Part shown: positions 30,784 to 40,682 of the stretch, piece by piece
Numbering within the stretch: position 1 is the first letter of the stretch
How the letters are laid out: the number at the start of each line of letters is the position of its first letter
Assembly (NCBI RefSeq): GCF_000964225.1
Contig: NZ_BAMZ01000006.1
Location: forward strand, 1 to 64,000
Reading direction: 5' to 3'
From: Acetobacter syzygii
Lineage (GTDB): Bacteria; Pseudomonadota; Alphaproteobacteria; Acetobacterales; Acetobacteraceae
DNA length: 64,000 bases
Position numbers and translations under genes: made by a program
Notes under the pieces: generated by a model
What the model was told of the DNA's origin: nothing
What the model saw: the letters and a program-made list of their open reading frames with translations, nothing else
Databases searched by the model: none

Positions 30784-31392
30784 ATGAGCGTGCCTGAGCC
30801 TAACACCGACCGTCCCACCCAGAAAGAAGCCGAACAGGCCGTGCGCACCCTGCTGCGCTGGGCTGGGGATGACCCCACGCGTGAAGGTCTGCTGGACACA
30901 CCTGCCCGTGTTGCCCGTGCTTACACGGACTTTTTCTCCGGGTATGAGATTGACCCCGCCAACCTGCTACGCCGGACTTTTTCCGAAGTTGATGGGTATG
31001 ACGAAATTGTCCTGCTGCGTGACATCCGGTTTGAAAGCCACTGCGAACACCACCTTGCTCCCATTATTGGTCGTGCGCATGTTGCCTACCTGCCCCGGCA
31101 GCGTGTGGTTGGCATTTCCAAACTGGCACGTGTGGTGGATGCGTATGCCCGCCGGCTCCAGATTCAAGAACGCATGACCGCCCAGATCGCCAACACCATC
31201 AATGACGAGCTGGAACCCCATGGTGTGGCGGTTATTATTGAATCCGCACACGAATGTATGACCACCCGTGGCGTACACAAACCCGGTGTATCCATGGTGA
31301 CCAGCACCATGCTGGGCGTATTCCGCGATAATTCCGACACACGGCGCGAGCTGATGGCCATGCTCAACCGCCCTGCCGTAAGCGATTACTAA
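30784..31392 (+). CDS. folE: GTP cyclohydrolase I
   Basis: This 202-residue enzyme catalyses the first step of folate synthesis, converting GTP to dihydroneopterin triphosphate. Zinc ligands are in '[12 protein letters not shown]' (about 78-89) and '[15 protein letters not shown]' (about 150-164). A GCAGGAG site precedes the ATG. It acts as a homodecamer in known bacteria. Confidence 0.97.
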   Translation: MSVPEPNTDRPTQKEAEQAVRTLLRWAGDDPTREGLLDTPARVARAYTDFFSGYEIDPANLLRRTFSEVDGYDEIVLLRDIRFESHCEHHLAPIIGRAHVAYLPRQRVVGISKLARVVDAYARRLQIQERMTAQIANTINDELEPHGVAVIIESAHECMTTRGVHKPGVSMVTSTMLGVFRDNSDTRRELMAMLNRPAVSDY

Positions 31393-31431
31393 AAACCATA
31401 CCGGCCGCCGCTTTTTCTGGCGGCAAAGGTT

Positions 31432-31468
31432 TTGCGCTCCTGCCCGCGCACACCGGGCAGGAGCGCAA
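31432..31468. terminator. Long bidirectional hairpin between folE and the PfpI gene
   Basis: A perfect 15-bp stem (TTGCGCTCCTGCCCG at 31432-31446 with its complement at 31454-31468) encloses a 7-base loop between convergent genes. It is very GC-rich and lacks a T-run on the plus strand. Confidence 0.75.
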
Positions 31469-31474
31469 CCCCGC

Positions 31475-32053
31475 TTAAATGCTGACGTTCGCGCCAAGCA
31501 CCTTTAAAAACTGTGCAAGCCATGCCGGATGGGCAGGCCACGCGGGCGCACTGACCAGTTCGCCATCCGTTACGGCATCCGTTACCGCAATATCGGCATA
31601 AATCCCGCCAGCCAGCTCCACTTCCGGCTTACATGCCGGATAGGCCGAAACCGTCCGCCCCTTAATAACCCCTGCCGCCGCCAGCAACTGTGCCCCATGG
31701 CAGATGGCAGCCATTGGCCGGTCCGCAAAGGCCCGCACAATTTCCAGCACGCGCGGGTTCAGGCGCAGATACTCCGGGGCACGCCCGCCCGGCACAATCA
31801 ACCCCAGATATTCGTCCGTATCGATCGCATTAAAATCTGCGGTCAGGGTAAAGGCATGACCGGGCTTTTCGCTGTAAGTCTGTGCGCCCTCAAAATCATG
31901 GATCGCGGTCAGAACCTTGTCCCCCGCCTTTTTGTCCGGGCAGACCACATCCACCTTGTAACCCAGCATGGACAGGGCCTGATAGGGGACCATAATCTCG
32001 TAATCTTCAACATAATCGCCTGCCAGCATCAGCAGCTTTACATCATCAGTCAT
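31475..32053 (-). CDS. DJ-1/PfpI family protein
   Basis: This 192-residue DJ-1/PfpI-fold protein has the nucleophile Cys in '[14 protein letters not shown]' (about 115). An upstream Glu is in '[14 protein letters not shown]' and the glycine-rich '[13 protein letters not shown]' is present. Known relatives include glyoxalase III and stress proteases. The start overlaps the end of moaB by eight bases, so the two are translationally linked. The specific activity is unknown. Confidence 0.9.
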   Translation of the reverse strand: MTDDVKLLMLAGDYVEDYEIMVPYQALSMLGYKVDVVCPDKKAGDKVLTAIHDFEGAQTYSEKPGHAFTLTADFNAIDTDEYLGLIVPGGRAPEYLRLNPRVLEIVRAFADRPMAAICHGAQLLAAAGVIKGRTVSAYPACKPEVELAGGIYADIAVTDAVTDGELVSAPAWPAHPAWLAQFLKVLGANVSI

Positions 32054-32600
32054 GGTGTGTGTTCTCCTTCAGTCCTTCACGCAGGCGGGGCATCAGCTCC
32101 ACAAAGTTGCAAGGCCGGTGGCGGCTGTCGAGCTGGAAAACCAGAATATCATCCCAGCCATCCTTGACTGCTCCGGTCGAACCGGGCAGCGCAAACAGGT
32201 ATGTCCCGCCTGCTACCCCCGCAACCGCACGGGACTGAATGGTGGATGTGCCAATTTTTTGGTAAGATAGCATTCTGAAGAGTTCACCAAACCCTTCAAT
32301 CCGCTTTTCCATGACCTGCTCAAACGCCTCTGGTGTTACGTCGCGCCCGGTCACACCCGTGCCGCCGTTGGTAATGACCACATCGACCAGCGGATCAGCG
32401 ATCCATGCGCGCAGTTGTGCTGCAATCAGATCCGTATCGTCAGAGACAATGGTACGGGCGGCAACGCTGTGCCCCGCTCCTTCGATCCGCGCCACAAGAG
32501 CGGCACCGGATGTATCCGTTTCCAGCGTGCGCGAATCCGAAACAGTCATAACCGCAATACGCACAGGCAAAAACGGTCGGTTCGTATCAATTTTGGACAT
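32046..32600 (-). CDS. moaB: Molybdenum cofactor biosynthesis protein B
   Basis: This 184-residue MoaB/Mog family protein binds or adenylylates molybdopterin. '[14 protein letters not shown]' near residue 20 and '[16 protein letters not shown]' (about 80-95) are the family signatures. '[16 protein letters not shown]' completes the fold. It is alone apart from the overlapping PfpI gene; no other moa genes are nearby. Confidence 0.93.
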   Translation of the reverse strand: MSKIDTNRPFLPVRIAVMTVSDSRTLETDTSGAALVARIEGAGHSVAARTIVSDDTDLIAAQLRAWIADPLVDVVITNGGTGVTGRDVTPEAFEQVMEKRIEGFGELFRMLSYQKIGTSTIQSRAVAGVAGGTYLFALPGSTGAVKDGWDDILVFQLDSRHRPCNFVELMPRLREGLKENTHHD

Positions 32601-32814
32601 GGCTGACTGTTATATCTCCGCAAGTATGATGCAAAAACGCATCAGAGGAATGAATAATAGCCGTTTGAGGCAGAAAATAACCAAACAACGGCAACCTTTT
32701 GCCTGCAACGACCTAAAAAAACATTTAGGGATTGGGCTTGTTCCACCCCGATAAACCATGATTGATCTTTTGGCTCACGCCAAAGACCAATCCAAAGACA
32801 ACAAAATTGGGATC

Positions 32815-34275
32815 ATGACCAAACGTATTTTTTTTCCTTTTCGCGCCTTATGGCTTTTCGTCTTCCTTCTCCCTCTTCTGGCAGCGGCTGTGCCAGCGCG
32901 GGCGCAGCTCCTGCCCGGTGGCAACAGTTCTATTGGTCTTTTACCCAGTCTGGAAGTTGATAACGAGGCCAATCTGGTCGAAGATCCCGCGCCCCTGTTT
33001 TCCGCCCCTTATGGCAAGGACCATTTTTTTGGGAACTGGGGTGGCGCACAGCCTTGGCTGCTGGACCACGGCATTCATATTCTGGCAGACGTGCATGAGG
33101 AACTTGCGGGCAACTTCCGCGGTGGTCGCAAACAGGGCGTGACCAATGCGGGGCAGGTTGGCGTTGAACTGGATGTGGATTGGGGCAAACTGACCAATAC
33201 CGATCTGTTCAAAAATTTCTGGACCCACATGATGGTCGTTAACGGCCATGGCCGGAACCTGAGCACCGACTACATTGGGGACTCCATTGGTGGCGTGCAG
33301 CAGATTTATGGGGCACGCGGCAACGTGGTCGCACATCTTGTGTACCTGTATGCCGAGCATTCCTTTTTTCATAACCATCTGGACATCAGCGCAGGCTGGA
33401 TTCCGCCGGGCAGCTTTTTTGCGGCGTCTCCCCTGTTCTGCATGTACATGAACGTTGCCATGTGCGGTAACCCCGCCCCCACCAAATACACCGAAGGTGC
33501 CCGTGACTGGCCATCGGGCAATCTGGGTTTTGTGGTGCGCGCCATGCCTACCAGCGAAACCTATATTATGGGTGGGCTTTTTGCGGTGTCCCCCCATGCT
33601 TTTAACGGCGGCATTTCCGGCTGGGCATGGGCGCAGGATGGTCTGGGCAAGTTCTCCTCCCCCGTGGAAGTGGGCTGGCTGCCAAAATTTGGCAAACACC
33701 ACCTGAACGGCCACTATAAAGCTGGTTTTGGTTATGACAATTCCAGCTACCCCGACCTGCTGGAGGACATTCATGGTAACCCATGGATTACAAGCGGTAT
33801 GCCCAAACGCTACCGTGCAGGCCGCGCCAGCGCATGGGTCATGGCCGACCAGATGCTGGTCCGTAATGGCGATGGCCCAACCAACGGCCTGATCGCCCTG
33901 GCTGGCTGGATGTGGGCAGATGGGCACACAACGGCCATGTCCCACCATATTTGGGCAGGTATGGTAGAAACCGGGGCAGCATGGGGCCGCCCGATGGACA
34001 GCATCGGTGCCATGTACCAGTGGGAACTGATGAGCCGCGCCTCCACCTTGCAGCAGGAATACGCCGTAAGTGCTGGTGTTCCCTTCCCCTCCAACCAGTG
34101 GGGTACGGTATGGGGCATTCAAACGCACGAGAACATTTACGAAGTGTTCTACAATGCCCACGTTGCTCCGGGCATTTCGTTGCAGCCGGACTTCCAGTAC
34201 ATCAATCGCCCCGGTGGCAGCACCGTCTTCCACGATGCAGCCGTTATGGGCCTGCAGTTCAACGCGGTTCTGTAA
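32815..34275 (+). CDS. oprB: OprB-type carbohydrate-selective porin
   Basis: This 486-residue outer-membrane beta-barrel takes up sugars by diffusion. The N-terminus is a clear Sec signal (positively charged start, long hydrophobic core, 'ARAQ' cleavage). OprB-family sequence follows: 'NWGGAQPWLLDHGIHILADV' and 'GQVGVELDVDWGKL'. The chain ends in 'LQFNAVL', a barrel-like C-terminus. An ATG at 32815 is chosen because the signal starts there; an earlier frame start at 32758 would add 19 charged residues. The stop abuts the stop of the convergent gene with no base between. Confidence 0.9.
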   Translation: MTKRIFFPFRALWLFVFLLPLLAAAVPARAQLLPGGNSSIGLLPSLEVDNEANLVEDPAPLFSAPYGKDHFFGNWGGAQPWLLDHGIHILADVHEELAGNFRGGRKQGVTNAGQVGVELDVDWGKLTNTDLFKNFWTHMMVVNGHGRNLSTDYIGDSIGGVQQIYGARGNVVAHLVYLYAEHSFFHNHLDISAGWIPPGSFFAASPLFCMYMNVAMCGNPAPTKYTEGARDWPSGNLGFVVRAMPTSETYIMGGLFAVSPHAFNGGISGWAWAQDGLGKFSSPVEVGWLPKFGKHHLNGHYKAGFGYDNSSYPDLLEDIHGNPWITSGMPKRYRAGRASAWVMADQMLVRNGDGPTNGLIALAGWMWADGHTTAMSHHIWAGMVETGAAWGRPMDSIGAMYQWELMSRASTLQQEYAVSAGVPFPSNQWGTVWGIQTHENIYEVFYNAHVAPGISLQPDFQYINRPGGSTVFHDAAVMGLQFNAVL

Positions 34276-36954
34276 TTAACGCGGAGCCATAAAATGCTCC
34301 ATCGGGCGCAGGCTTAACATCCTGCCCCGCAAGGGAGCAAACTGCTCCGCGTGGCAGGTCAGCAGAATGATCTGCAACCGTGTTGCAGCAGCGGACAGCA
34401 CATCAAACAGGGTTTCCAGCCGTTGGGAGTCAGAAAAACTCAACGCGTCATCCAGCACCAGAATGGCTGGAGCCCCCCGTTTATGCAGCAGCTCTGCAAA
34501 CCCTAGCCGCACCAGTACGGCAATCTGCTCCCGTGTTCCATCGGATAAGTCCTGCACGGCCTCCGCACGCTGGCGGGTTAGGCCTGTCAGGGCAAACTGG
34601 GTATCCATTTCCAAGGTTACGCCATGGAACAGGGCCGAAAAAGCAGGCTGCATAGCTTGTACCAAAGGCGCCAGATACCGCTGCGTCTGTGTGGTTTCCG
34701 CCCGGATGAGCGTGCTTTGCAACAGGGCAAGAGCGGCTCTTTCCCGCTCACAGGCGGCCTCTTCACTTTGCAACTGTGCTGCGTGCCGTTGTGCACCGGC
34801 CAGTTGCTCATCCAGCCCTTCTCCCTCAGCCTGACGGATGCGTGTTTCGCGCTCACGCTTGTCCATGGATAGAGTCTTGGCCTGCTCACGCGCTTTGTCC
34901 ATATCCTGCTCGCGCCGCATAATCCCCTGTTCGACCACAGCCAGAGGGGCCTCCTGCTGGCGCGTCTGGGCTATGCGGGCCAGTTCCGCCTGTGCCTGTT
35001 GCCGGTCCTGTTCAATTTGAACCGCATGGTTCAGAAGGGTTAGGTCAGATTCCTCCGTATGCCATGCCATCAACTCCCGCTGGTAGCGTTGCAGGGCCTG
35101 CTGCTGTTGCCCTGCCTGCGCCAAAGCCTGCTCCAGCCGGGTGTGCGCCGCATGGCGCTGGGCCAGCGCATCCTGCTCCTGCTGTCGGGCTAAATCCGCC
35201 TGCTGCCCTGCATTCTGTTCCATATGGGTGGCCTGTTGCACATCCAGACCAGCTCCCTCTTCCTCCGGCGCATGTTCCTGTTCGCCCTGTTGGCGTGCAA
35301 ACAGGGCTTCCCGCTCGTTCAGCGCAAGGCGCAGAGCCGCCAAGGTTGCGGCAGCTCCACTGGCATCGGGGATGGACAGGAGCGCCATGCACACAGCACC
35401 AGCCTGTGCAACCTCGCGCTCGGCCTGTTTACGGACCTCATGCTGGTGTTCTGCCTGCTCCACGCTCTGGCAGCCAACCTCTTGCAAAATCTTGTCCAAC
35501 GCAGCCTGCGCCGCCGCCAAATCGGTCTGAAGGGTAGCGCTCTGTTGGGTTGCAGGGGTTATGGTAAAGTGCCCCACCCCTTCCACCACCAGTTCGGTCA
35601 CACTGGTCAGTAGCTGAGGTCCAACCGGGCAGGGCTTGCCATTCAACCGCACACGGGCCTGTGCCTCCGGCTGCACATCTGCAACAAAGCGCGTGGCCTG
35701 CGCCTGTATACGCACCTCGGCCTGCTGCACACCCTGTACGGCTTTGGCCAAACGGCGCATAAAAGCGGGATCTACGGGCATAATGGCCAGATCGGCCTGT
35801 GCTTTTTCCAGCCGTGCATATGCAGCCTGCGCACGCTCGAATACGGCACGCTCCTGTTCCAGCGCCTGCTGGTTACGGGCCCGTTCCACCCTTTGCATGG
35901 CGCGGGTCAGCACCGCCCTTGCCTGCCGGTGCTGCTGCGTGGCAGCCACAAGCCTGTTTTGTGCCTCCACCAGATTCTGGTCCGCCACCTGCGCCCTGCG
36001 GGCCAGATCCACCTGTTCGGCTTGTGCATGGGCCAGATGCTGCTCCAGACGAGCAATCTCCCCCTTATGGGCCTGGCGGCGCTCCTGTTCAGCCTGAATG
36101 GCCTGCAACCTTACATCTGCCTCGCGCAGGCAGGCCTGTGCCACCTGTTCTTCTGCTGCAAGGCCACGCAGCTGGTCCCGCGTTTGCCTGAGACCTGCCA
36201 GTTCCTCCTCCGCATGCCTGCGTCTTTCGGGGCTTTCGCTCTCGCGCAGCATACGGCGGGTCTGCTCCAGCGCCTTGATATCCTCCTCCAGCGCATGTCT
36301 GCGGTCTATCAGGAATGCCACCTGCTGCCGGGCTTTTTCGCTCTCTTCCTGCACCTGCCGTAAGCGGCCGGTTACCTTGCCTGTGGCTGTCTGGTACTGG
36401 GCAAGCTGCCTGTTGACCAATGCCAGCACAGCACCGGCCTCTGCCGTGCCGGTTACACCTTCCATGCTCTGTTGCAGGCAGTTTTGCAGGCTTGTGCGCC
36501 CCCCACCCAATAAGGGAGGCTGCGTAAAGCTCTCCCCCTGCGCAACCAGAAGGGCATTCCACAATCCGGCCGCCTCGCTTTTGCTGGTTTTTTCCAGCTC
36601 AAACAGGGCCTGTAAGCGCTCTTCCGCCTCATCACCATCAAAGCGCTCTGCCCCCAGATCAAGGCGGGCAAGCTTGCCGTTACCAAATTTTTTCTCCAGC
36701 CAGCAGGACTGCCCCTTCCATTGGAAAGCAACCCCCACATGGGGCGATCCTCCTCCGTAAGGGAACAGGTCTTTAACTGGCTGGGCCTTGGAACTATGCC
36801 GCAACGTCAAAGCTGCACGGAGCGCCATAAGAACGGTGGATTTACCTGCCTCGTTATGGGCTGCCAGAATATTCAGCCCTGCGCCAAGCCCTTCAACCCG
36901 TACGGGGGAGGCAAAGCGACGTACGGCTTCGATCTGAATATCTGTCAGGATCAT
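34276..36954 (-). CDS. SMC-like AAA ATPase (SbcC/YhaN-like)
   Basis: This 892-residue protein has an SbcC/Rad50-like layout. The N-terminal head has Walker A 'AAHNEAGKSTVLMALR' (about 32-47). Two long Gln/Ala/Arg-rich coiled coils (about 190-420 and 520-740) lie around a short middle domain. The C-terminal head has 'LSDGTREQIAVLVRLGF' and Walker B 'ILVLDDALSF'. No CxxC zinc hook was seen in the middle, where a 'RLNGKPCPVGPQ' segment lies instead, so it is YhaN-like rather than a true SbcC. The start overlaps the nuclease gene by ATGA. It is presumed to act with it in DNA repair. Confidence 0.85.
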   Translation of the reverse strand: MILTDIQIEAVRRFASPVRVEGLGAGLNILAAHNEAGKSTVLMALRAALTLRHSSKAQPVKDLFPYGGGSPHVGVAFQWKGQSCWLEKKFGNGKLARLDLGAERFDGDEAEERLQALFELEKTSKSEAAGLWNALLVAQGESFTQPPLLGGGRTSLQNCLQQSMEGVTGTAEAGAVLALVNRQLAQYQTATGKVTGRLRQVQEESEKARQQVAFLIDRRHALEEDIKALEQTRRMLRESESPERRRHAEEELAGLRQTRDQLRGLAAEEQVAQACLREADVRLQAIQAEQERRQAHKGEIARLEQHLAHAQAEQVDLARRAQVADQNLVEAQNRLVAATQQHRQARAVLTRAMQRVERARNQQALEQERAVFERAQAAYARLEKAQADLAIMPVDPAFMRRLAKAVQGVQQAEVRIQAQATRFVADVQPEAQARVRLNGKPCPVGPQLLTSVTELVVEGVGHFTITPATQQSATLQTDLAAAQAALDKILQEVGCQSVEQAEHQHEVRKQAEREVAQAGAVCMALLSIPDASGAAATLAALRLALNEREALFARQQGEQEHAPEEEGAGLDVQQATHMEQNAGQQADLARQQEQDALAQRHAAHTRLEQALAQAGQQQQALQRYQRELMAWHTEESDLTLLNHAVQIEQDRQQAQAELARIAQTRQQEAPLAVVEQGIMRREQDMDKAREQAKTLSMDKRERETRIRQAEGEGLDEQLAGAQRHAAQLQSEEAACERERAALALLQSTLIRAETTQTQRYLAPLVQAMQPAFSALFHGVTLEMDTQFALTGLTRQRAEAVQDLSDGTREQIAVLVRLGFAELLHKRGAPAILVLDDALSFSDSQRLETLFDVLSAAATRLQIILLTCHAEQFAPLRGRMLSLRPMEHFMAPR

Positions 36955-38099
36955 GCTGTTGCCCTCCGCACTTCTCCCCACAGCAGAAACAGCCTTTGCA
37001 GCGCCTCCTGCGCCACGGCTGCCTCTGGCCCTCCAGCCTGCACCTGTTCCAGTAGCGCCAAGGCAGCCTCCCTCACGGGGCCACCAACACCCAGCATATC
37101 CAGATCATCCGGTCCAGCAGCCAACTGGGGTGCACCGGACAAACGCAGGCAGGTCACAGCACTCCGTAAACGGCGCTCAATCTGGTTTTCGTACAGTGCC
37201 AGTTCCTCCACCCCCAACATGCCCGCAACTTCCAGCCATGCCAGAATGGTATCGGGCTGGTCAGGCGCTATGGCGCGCACCCTGTTTTCCAGCGCATCTA
37301 TGTCTGCCCGGCTGGTCAGCACCACGTTCTCCAACTTACGCCATACAAACCGGCCAGTTCTGTGCTGGTTGAGAACGGGGGGAGCATTCGGGCCATCAAA
37401 CGTGACCACCACACATTCCCCACCCCCAGCACCACCTGTGCCAAAACGGTCCACCTCCGGTGTACCGGAATAGACCGTGCGCGCGTTGATCTGGCAAAAT
37501 CCATGCCAGTCCCCCATGGCCAGATAAGCCAGACCGGCTTTTGCTGCCCGGTCAATGGCTATGGGGTTATGCTGGGCCTCGTCCCCTTGACCAAACCCGA
37601 CAACCGAACCGTGCGCCACCCCAATACGCAAAGCGCCTTCAGGCGTGGGAGCCTGATCCATATAGGCCGTAAGGTCGGATACGGTGTGCCGCCGCTGCAG
37701 AACGGCCGGTAAAAGCCAGGCATTGTGGCCGCTATCCAGCAGAACAGGCCCGGATTGCAGGTGCAGACTGACGTTATCTGGCACCGCATGATCGCGTTGC
37801 AGGCGATGCCACACACCTTGTGGCGTATGCGCATCGTGGTTACCGGGTATAAGGTGCCACTGTATGTCCCCAAACTGGCGCATACGCTCCATTGGCTGGC
37901 GCAATGTACGCTCGGATGGTGTTTCGTGCTCATATACATCGCCAGCAACAAGCACATGCTGCGCGCCCTCCTGCCGGGCCAGCGTGCCTATCCGCTGGAT
38001 AACATTCAGCCGCTCTGCCTGAAGCGCGCCCAATGCCTCGTCATCCACAAAGCTGAAGGTCCGGCCAATCTGCCAGTCGGAGGTATGAACAATTTTCAT
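36951..38099 (-). CDS. SbcD/YhaO-like metallophosphoesterase exonuclease
   Basis: This 382-residue nuclease begins 'MKIVHTSDWQIGRTF', which has the metal-binding 'DxH'-type site in altered form (HTSDWQ). It continues with 'VLVAGDVYEHETPS' and 'IPGNHDAHTP', the di-metal ligands of Mre11/SbcD phosphoesterases. 'MGDWHGFCQI' supplies later His residues. The start at 38099 is chosen because the family begins here. It is coupled by ATGA to the SMC-like partner, as in SbcDC and YhaON. Confidence 0.9.
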   Translation of the reverse strand: MKIVHTSDWQIGRTFSFVDDEALGALQAERLNVIQRIGTLARQEGAQHVLVAGDVYEHETPSERTLRQPMERMRQFGDIQWHLIPGNHDAHTPQGVWHRLQRDHAVPDNVSLHLQSGPVLLDSGHNAWLLPAVLQRRHTVSDLTAYMDQAPTPEGALRIGVAHGSVVGFGQGDEAQHNPIAIDRAAKAGLAYLAMGDWHGFCQINARTVYSGTPEVDRFGTGGAGGGECVVVTFDGPNAPPVLNQHRTGRFVWRKLENVVLTSRADIDALENRVRAIAPDQPDTILAWLEVAGMLGVEELALYENQIERRLRSAVTCLRLSGAPQLAAGPDDLDMLGVGGPVREAALALLEQVQAGGPEAAVAQEALQRLFLLWGEVRRATA

Positions 38100-38380
38100 A
38101 CACAGTGTTGTGCCCGCTCCACCAATAGCTCGACAAGGCAGAATATGGCATGGTGCTCCGTCATCAGGCTGATGCCACGCATGGCTGTTCGGTTTGGGCC
38201 GGAGTTGATGCGCCACATGATAGTGTGCAGGCTTATGCTTCAGGTCTGGTGCGCGCTTGGTGCAATACCAAACGCTGGGCAGAACTTTTCTCAAACATTA
38301 TATTTTATTTTAATATACATCTAACAGTCTGGATTCGGGGGCAATTCCACCTCAGTGGCCACAACAAAAGCAGAACCGGA

Positions 38381-40465
38381 ATGACCGCCGAGAAAACAGC
38401 TTTTATGCACAGACCCGCGTGGAAGGGGTGGTTCCTCCAGCTTCCACCATCCGTGTTTTCCCCCGGTTGGTTCCTGTTTTGCGTGCGCACGTGGCTGTCC
38501 GCCGTTCTGGCCCTGACTACCGCCTTCTGGCTCCAGCTTTCCTCTCCCGGCACAGCGGCTGTTACGGTTATGATTCTGGCCCAGCCGTTGCGTGGACAGG
38601 TGCTCTCCAAAGCGCTGTACCGGCTGGCTGGCACCATTATTGGGGCTTTTGTCGCGCTCTTCCTGACCGCCTGCTTCAATCAGGAGCGGGGAGTTTTTCT
38701 GGGCGGTGTGGCGCTATGGTTAACGCTATGCACCATTGTGGGCACTCTGGAGCGGGATTTTCGGGCGTATGCCGCCATGCTTTCGGGCTATACGGTCGCC
38801 ATTGTGGGGATCAGTTGCATTGATAACCCGGCAGGTATTTTTGACGTTACGGTTAACCGTGTGTCCTGCATTGTTGTGGGAATTGCCTCCACCGCTGCGA
38901 TTAACGATATTTTTGGCTCCCCAACAGCCTTTGAAAAACTGACCGCCAACCTGCGCCGCACATCGGACATGGTGCGCCGCATTGCCAAGGATGCGCTGGC
39001 AGGCCACAGCATTCCCGATAGCATGGCCTGCGCCGGACTGGCGGGGGAAATTATTGCCCTGACCTCCCAAATTTCCTTTGCCAAAACCGAACTGCCCGAT
39101 GCACGCCTGCGGCTTGCCGGGGCCCGCTCGGCCATGGTGGCGCTGCTGGAAATGCTCTCGTGCAGTCAGGCCATTGCGCTTGTTCTACGCAAGGGAGAAG
39201 TCTCGACCACGGTGCTCAAGCATATCCGTGATGCTTTTGGCGATGGTACGCCCGTAAATTCCCCCGCTCAGGCCGTGCATGATCTGGAAGATCTGGCGCG
39301 CGAGGCCCATACGAACGAACTCAGCCTTGGTCCAACCCTGGATGAGGCCTGGCTGATCGAACGCTCCATGGCCCTTTTATCCGATGCGCGGTGGGCGGTG
39401 GATGGCATTGACGCATTTGAACATGGCCAACGTGCCAGAACGCAGGCTCCAGAGCTTAAAATTGAACAGCATGATGACGTGATTGCCGCATTGCTGAACG
39501 GGCTGCGCACACTCATTGGTTTTTCCGTTGCCGCGGGCCTGTGCATTATTTCCGATATTCCAGCCACATATTCCGCCTTGTCTCAGGTTGCCATTATCCT
39601 GACCCTTGCCGCCACGACCTATAATGTACGTGGCTTTGGCATGGGGGCCCTTTTGGGCACGCCACTGGCTATTTTTGTCGCAGCGGTGCTGAACTTTGGC
39701 ATCCTGCCCAAAGGGGCGGATATGCCCTTTTTGGCCATGGCTATTATTCCGGTGATTTTTGGCGGATGCCTGCTGCTGATGCACCCGAGAACGGCCACCA
39801 TCGGATTTAATGCCGGCGTCTTCTTCTTTGTTATTTTAGGCGTTGCAGACCAGCAGAATTACGAACCATCGGCTTTTATAGATCGCAATGTGCTTTACCT
39901 ATTTGCTGCGATCATCATCTTTATTTCGCTGGTGTTGCTGCTCCCACCCTCCGCATCGCGCAGGCGGTTCCGGGTTGGCATTACCATAGGGCATGACCTG
40001 CTGCTCCAGTTTGAAGGCCACGGCGAGCAGGCAGGTTCCGCCCTGATCAGCCGCCACTATGACCGGCTATGCCGTATTCTGGAATGGAACCGTTACCTGC
40101 CAGCCAACAAGGCCCGCCAGCGGGTTTTTGCCCGCCTTGCAAGCCTGGACACCCTCAATCTGGAACTGGCCCGCGCACGCCGCCACCTGCAACGTGCTGC
40201 CACCATTCCCGCCATACGGCTGGATGCGGAATCTGCCTATCGCGCTACCATTATTTACAATGTGGATGCTGCTCTGGTCCGTATGCGGCACAAGGCCCGC
40301 ATTCTGCTCGACCATGCCATTGACCTGCCCCACGGTCAGATGGCTACGGCACTGGCAGCTGTTTCTGCCATGGTGGGGGCAATCCGCCTGCTGGAACACA
40401 ACCGTTCGGCCCTGCACCTGTATGACCTGCTGCCCATACCCGACCAGCAATGGAAGGCCCGCTAA
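38381..40465 (+). CDS. FUSC family aromatic-acid efflux membrane protein
   Basis: This roughly 694-residue inner-membrane protein has two sets of five to six hydrophobic segments, at about 35-175 and 365-510. They are separated and followed by soluble helical regions. This matches the FusC/AaeB layout (fusaric or hydroxybenzoic acid efflux). The next genes encode a DUF1656 peptide and an HlyD-type adaptor, the same order as in aaeXAB-like and emr-like operons. The start at 38381 ('MTAEKTAF') is tentative; no strong ribosome site is visible. The 38100-38380 gap upstream has no recognisable gene. Confidence 0.88.
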   Translation: MTAEKTAFMHRPAWKGWFLQLPPSVFSPGWFLFCVRTWLSAVLALTTAFWLQLSSPGTAAVTVMILAQPLRGQVLSKALYRLAGTIIGAFVALFLTACFNQERGVFLGGVALWLTLCTIVGTLERDFRAYAAMLSGYTVAIVGISCIDNPAGIFDVTVNRVSCIVVGIASTAAINDIFGSPTAFEKLTANLRRTSDMVRRIAKDALAGHSIPDSMACAGLAGEIIALTSQISFAKTELPDARLRLAGARSAMVALLEMLSCSQAIALVLRKGEVSTTVLKHIRDAFGDGTPVNSPAQAVHDLEDLAREAHTNELSLGPTLDEAWLIERSMALLSDARWAVDGIDAFEHGQRARTQAPELKIEQHDDVIAALLNGLRTLIGFSVAAGLCIISDIPATYSALSQVAIILTLAATTYNVRGFGMGALLGTPLAIFVAAVLNFGILPKGADMPFLAMAIIPVIFGGCLLLMHPRTATIGFNAGVFFFVILGVADQQNYEPSAFIDRNVLYLFAAIIIFISLVLLLPPSASRRRFRVGITIGHDLLLQFEGHGEQAGSALISRHYDRLCRILEWNRYLPANKARQRVFARLASLDTLNLELARARRHLQRAATIPAIRLDAESAYRATIIYNVDAALVRMRHKARILLDHAIDLPHGQMATALAAVSAMVGAIRLLEHNRSALHLYDLLPIPDQQWKAR

Positions 40466-40466
40466 C

Positions 40467-40667
40467 ATGCAACTTCAACCTGTGCTGGATATTGGCGGCC
40501 TGCTTGTTTCGTCCTTTGTGGTACATGCGGGGCTGGCCATTGCCACCCTGCTGGCACTTAATCCGCTTTTAGCCAAGGTGCGGGCCCGTCGTGTGGTCTG
40601 GAACCTGCCGCTGGCCGAATTTGGCATTCTTATCTGCCTTATCGGCCTTTACACCATCCTGCTGTGA
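40467..40667 (+). CDS. DUF1656 small membrane protein (AaeX-like)
   Basis: This 66-residue protein has two hydrophobic helices ('LLVSSFVVHAGLAIATLLAL' region and 'FGILICLIGLYTILL') and a short basic loop. It starts one base after the stop of the FUSC gene. DUF1656 proteins almost always sit between FUSC and HlyD genes; their role in the pump is not known. The reading frame is continuous with a longer spurious frame, so the ATG at 40467 marks the true start. Confidence 0.88.
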   Translation: MQLQPVLDIGGLLVSSFVVHAGLAIATLLALNPLLAKVRARRVVWNLPLAEFGILICLIGLYTILL

Positions 40668-40682
40668 AAGGGCTTTTCCGCC

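Noticed and set aside
32941-34233. Long minus-strand frame opposite the OprB porin
   Set aside because: Antisense to a well supported porin with signal peptide and barrel end; no homology seen.
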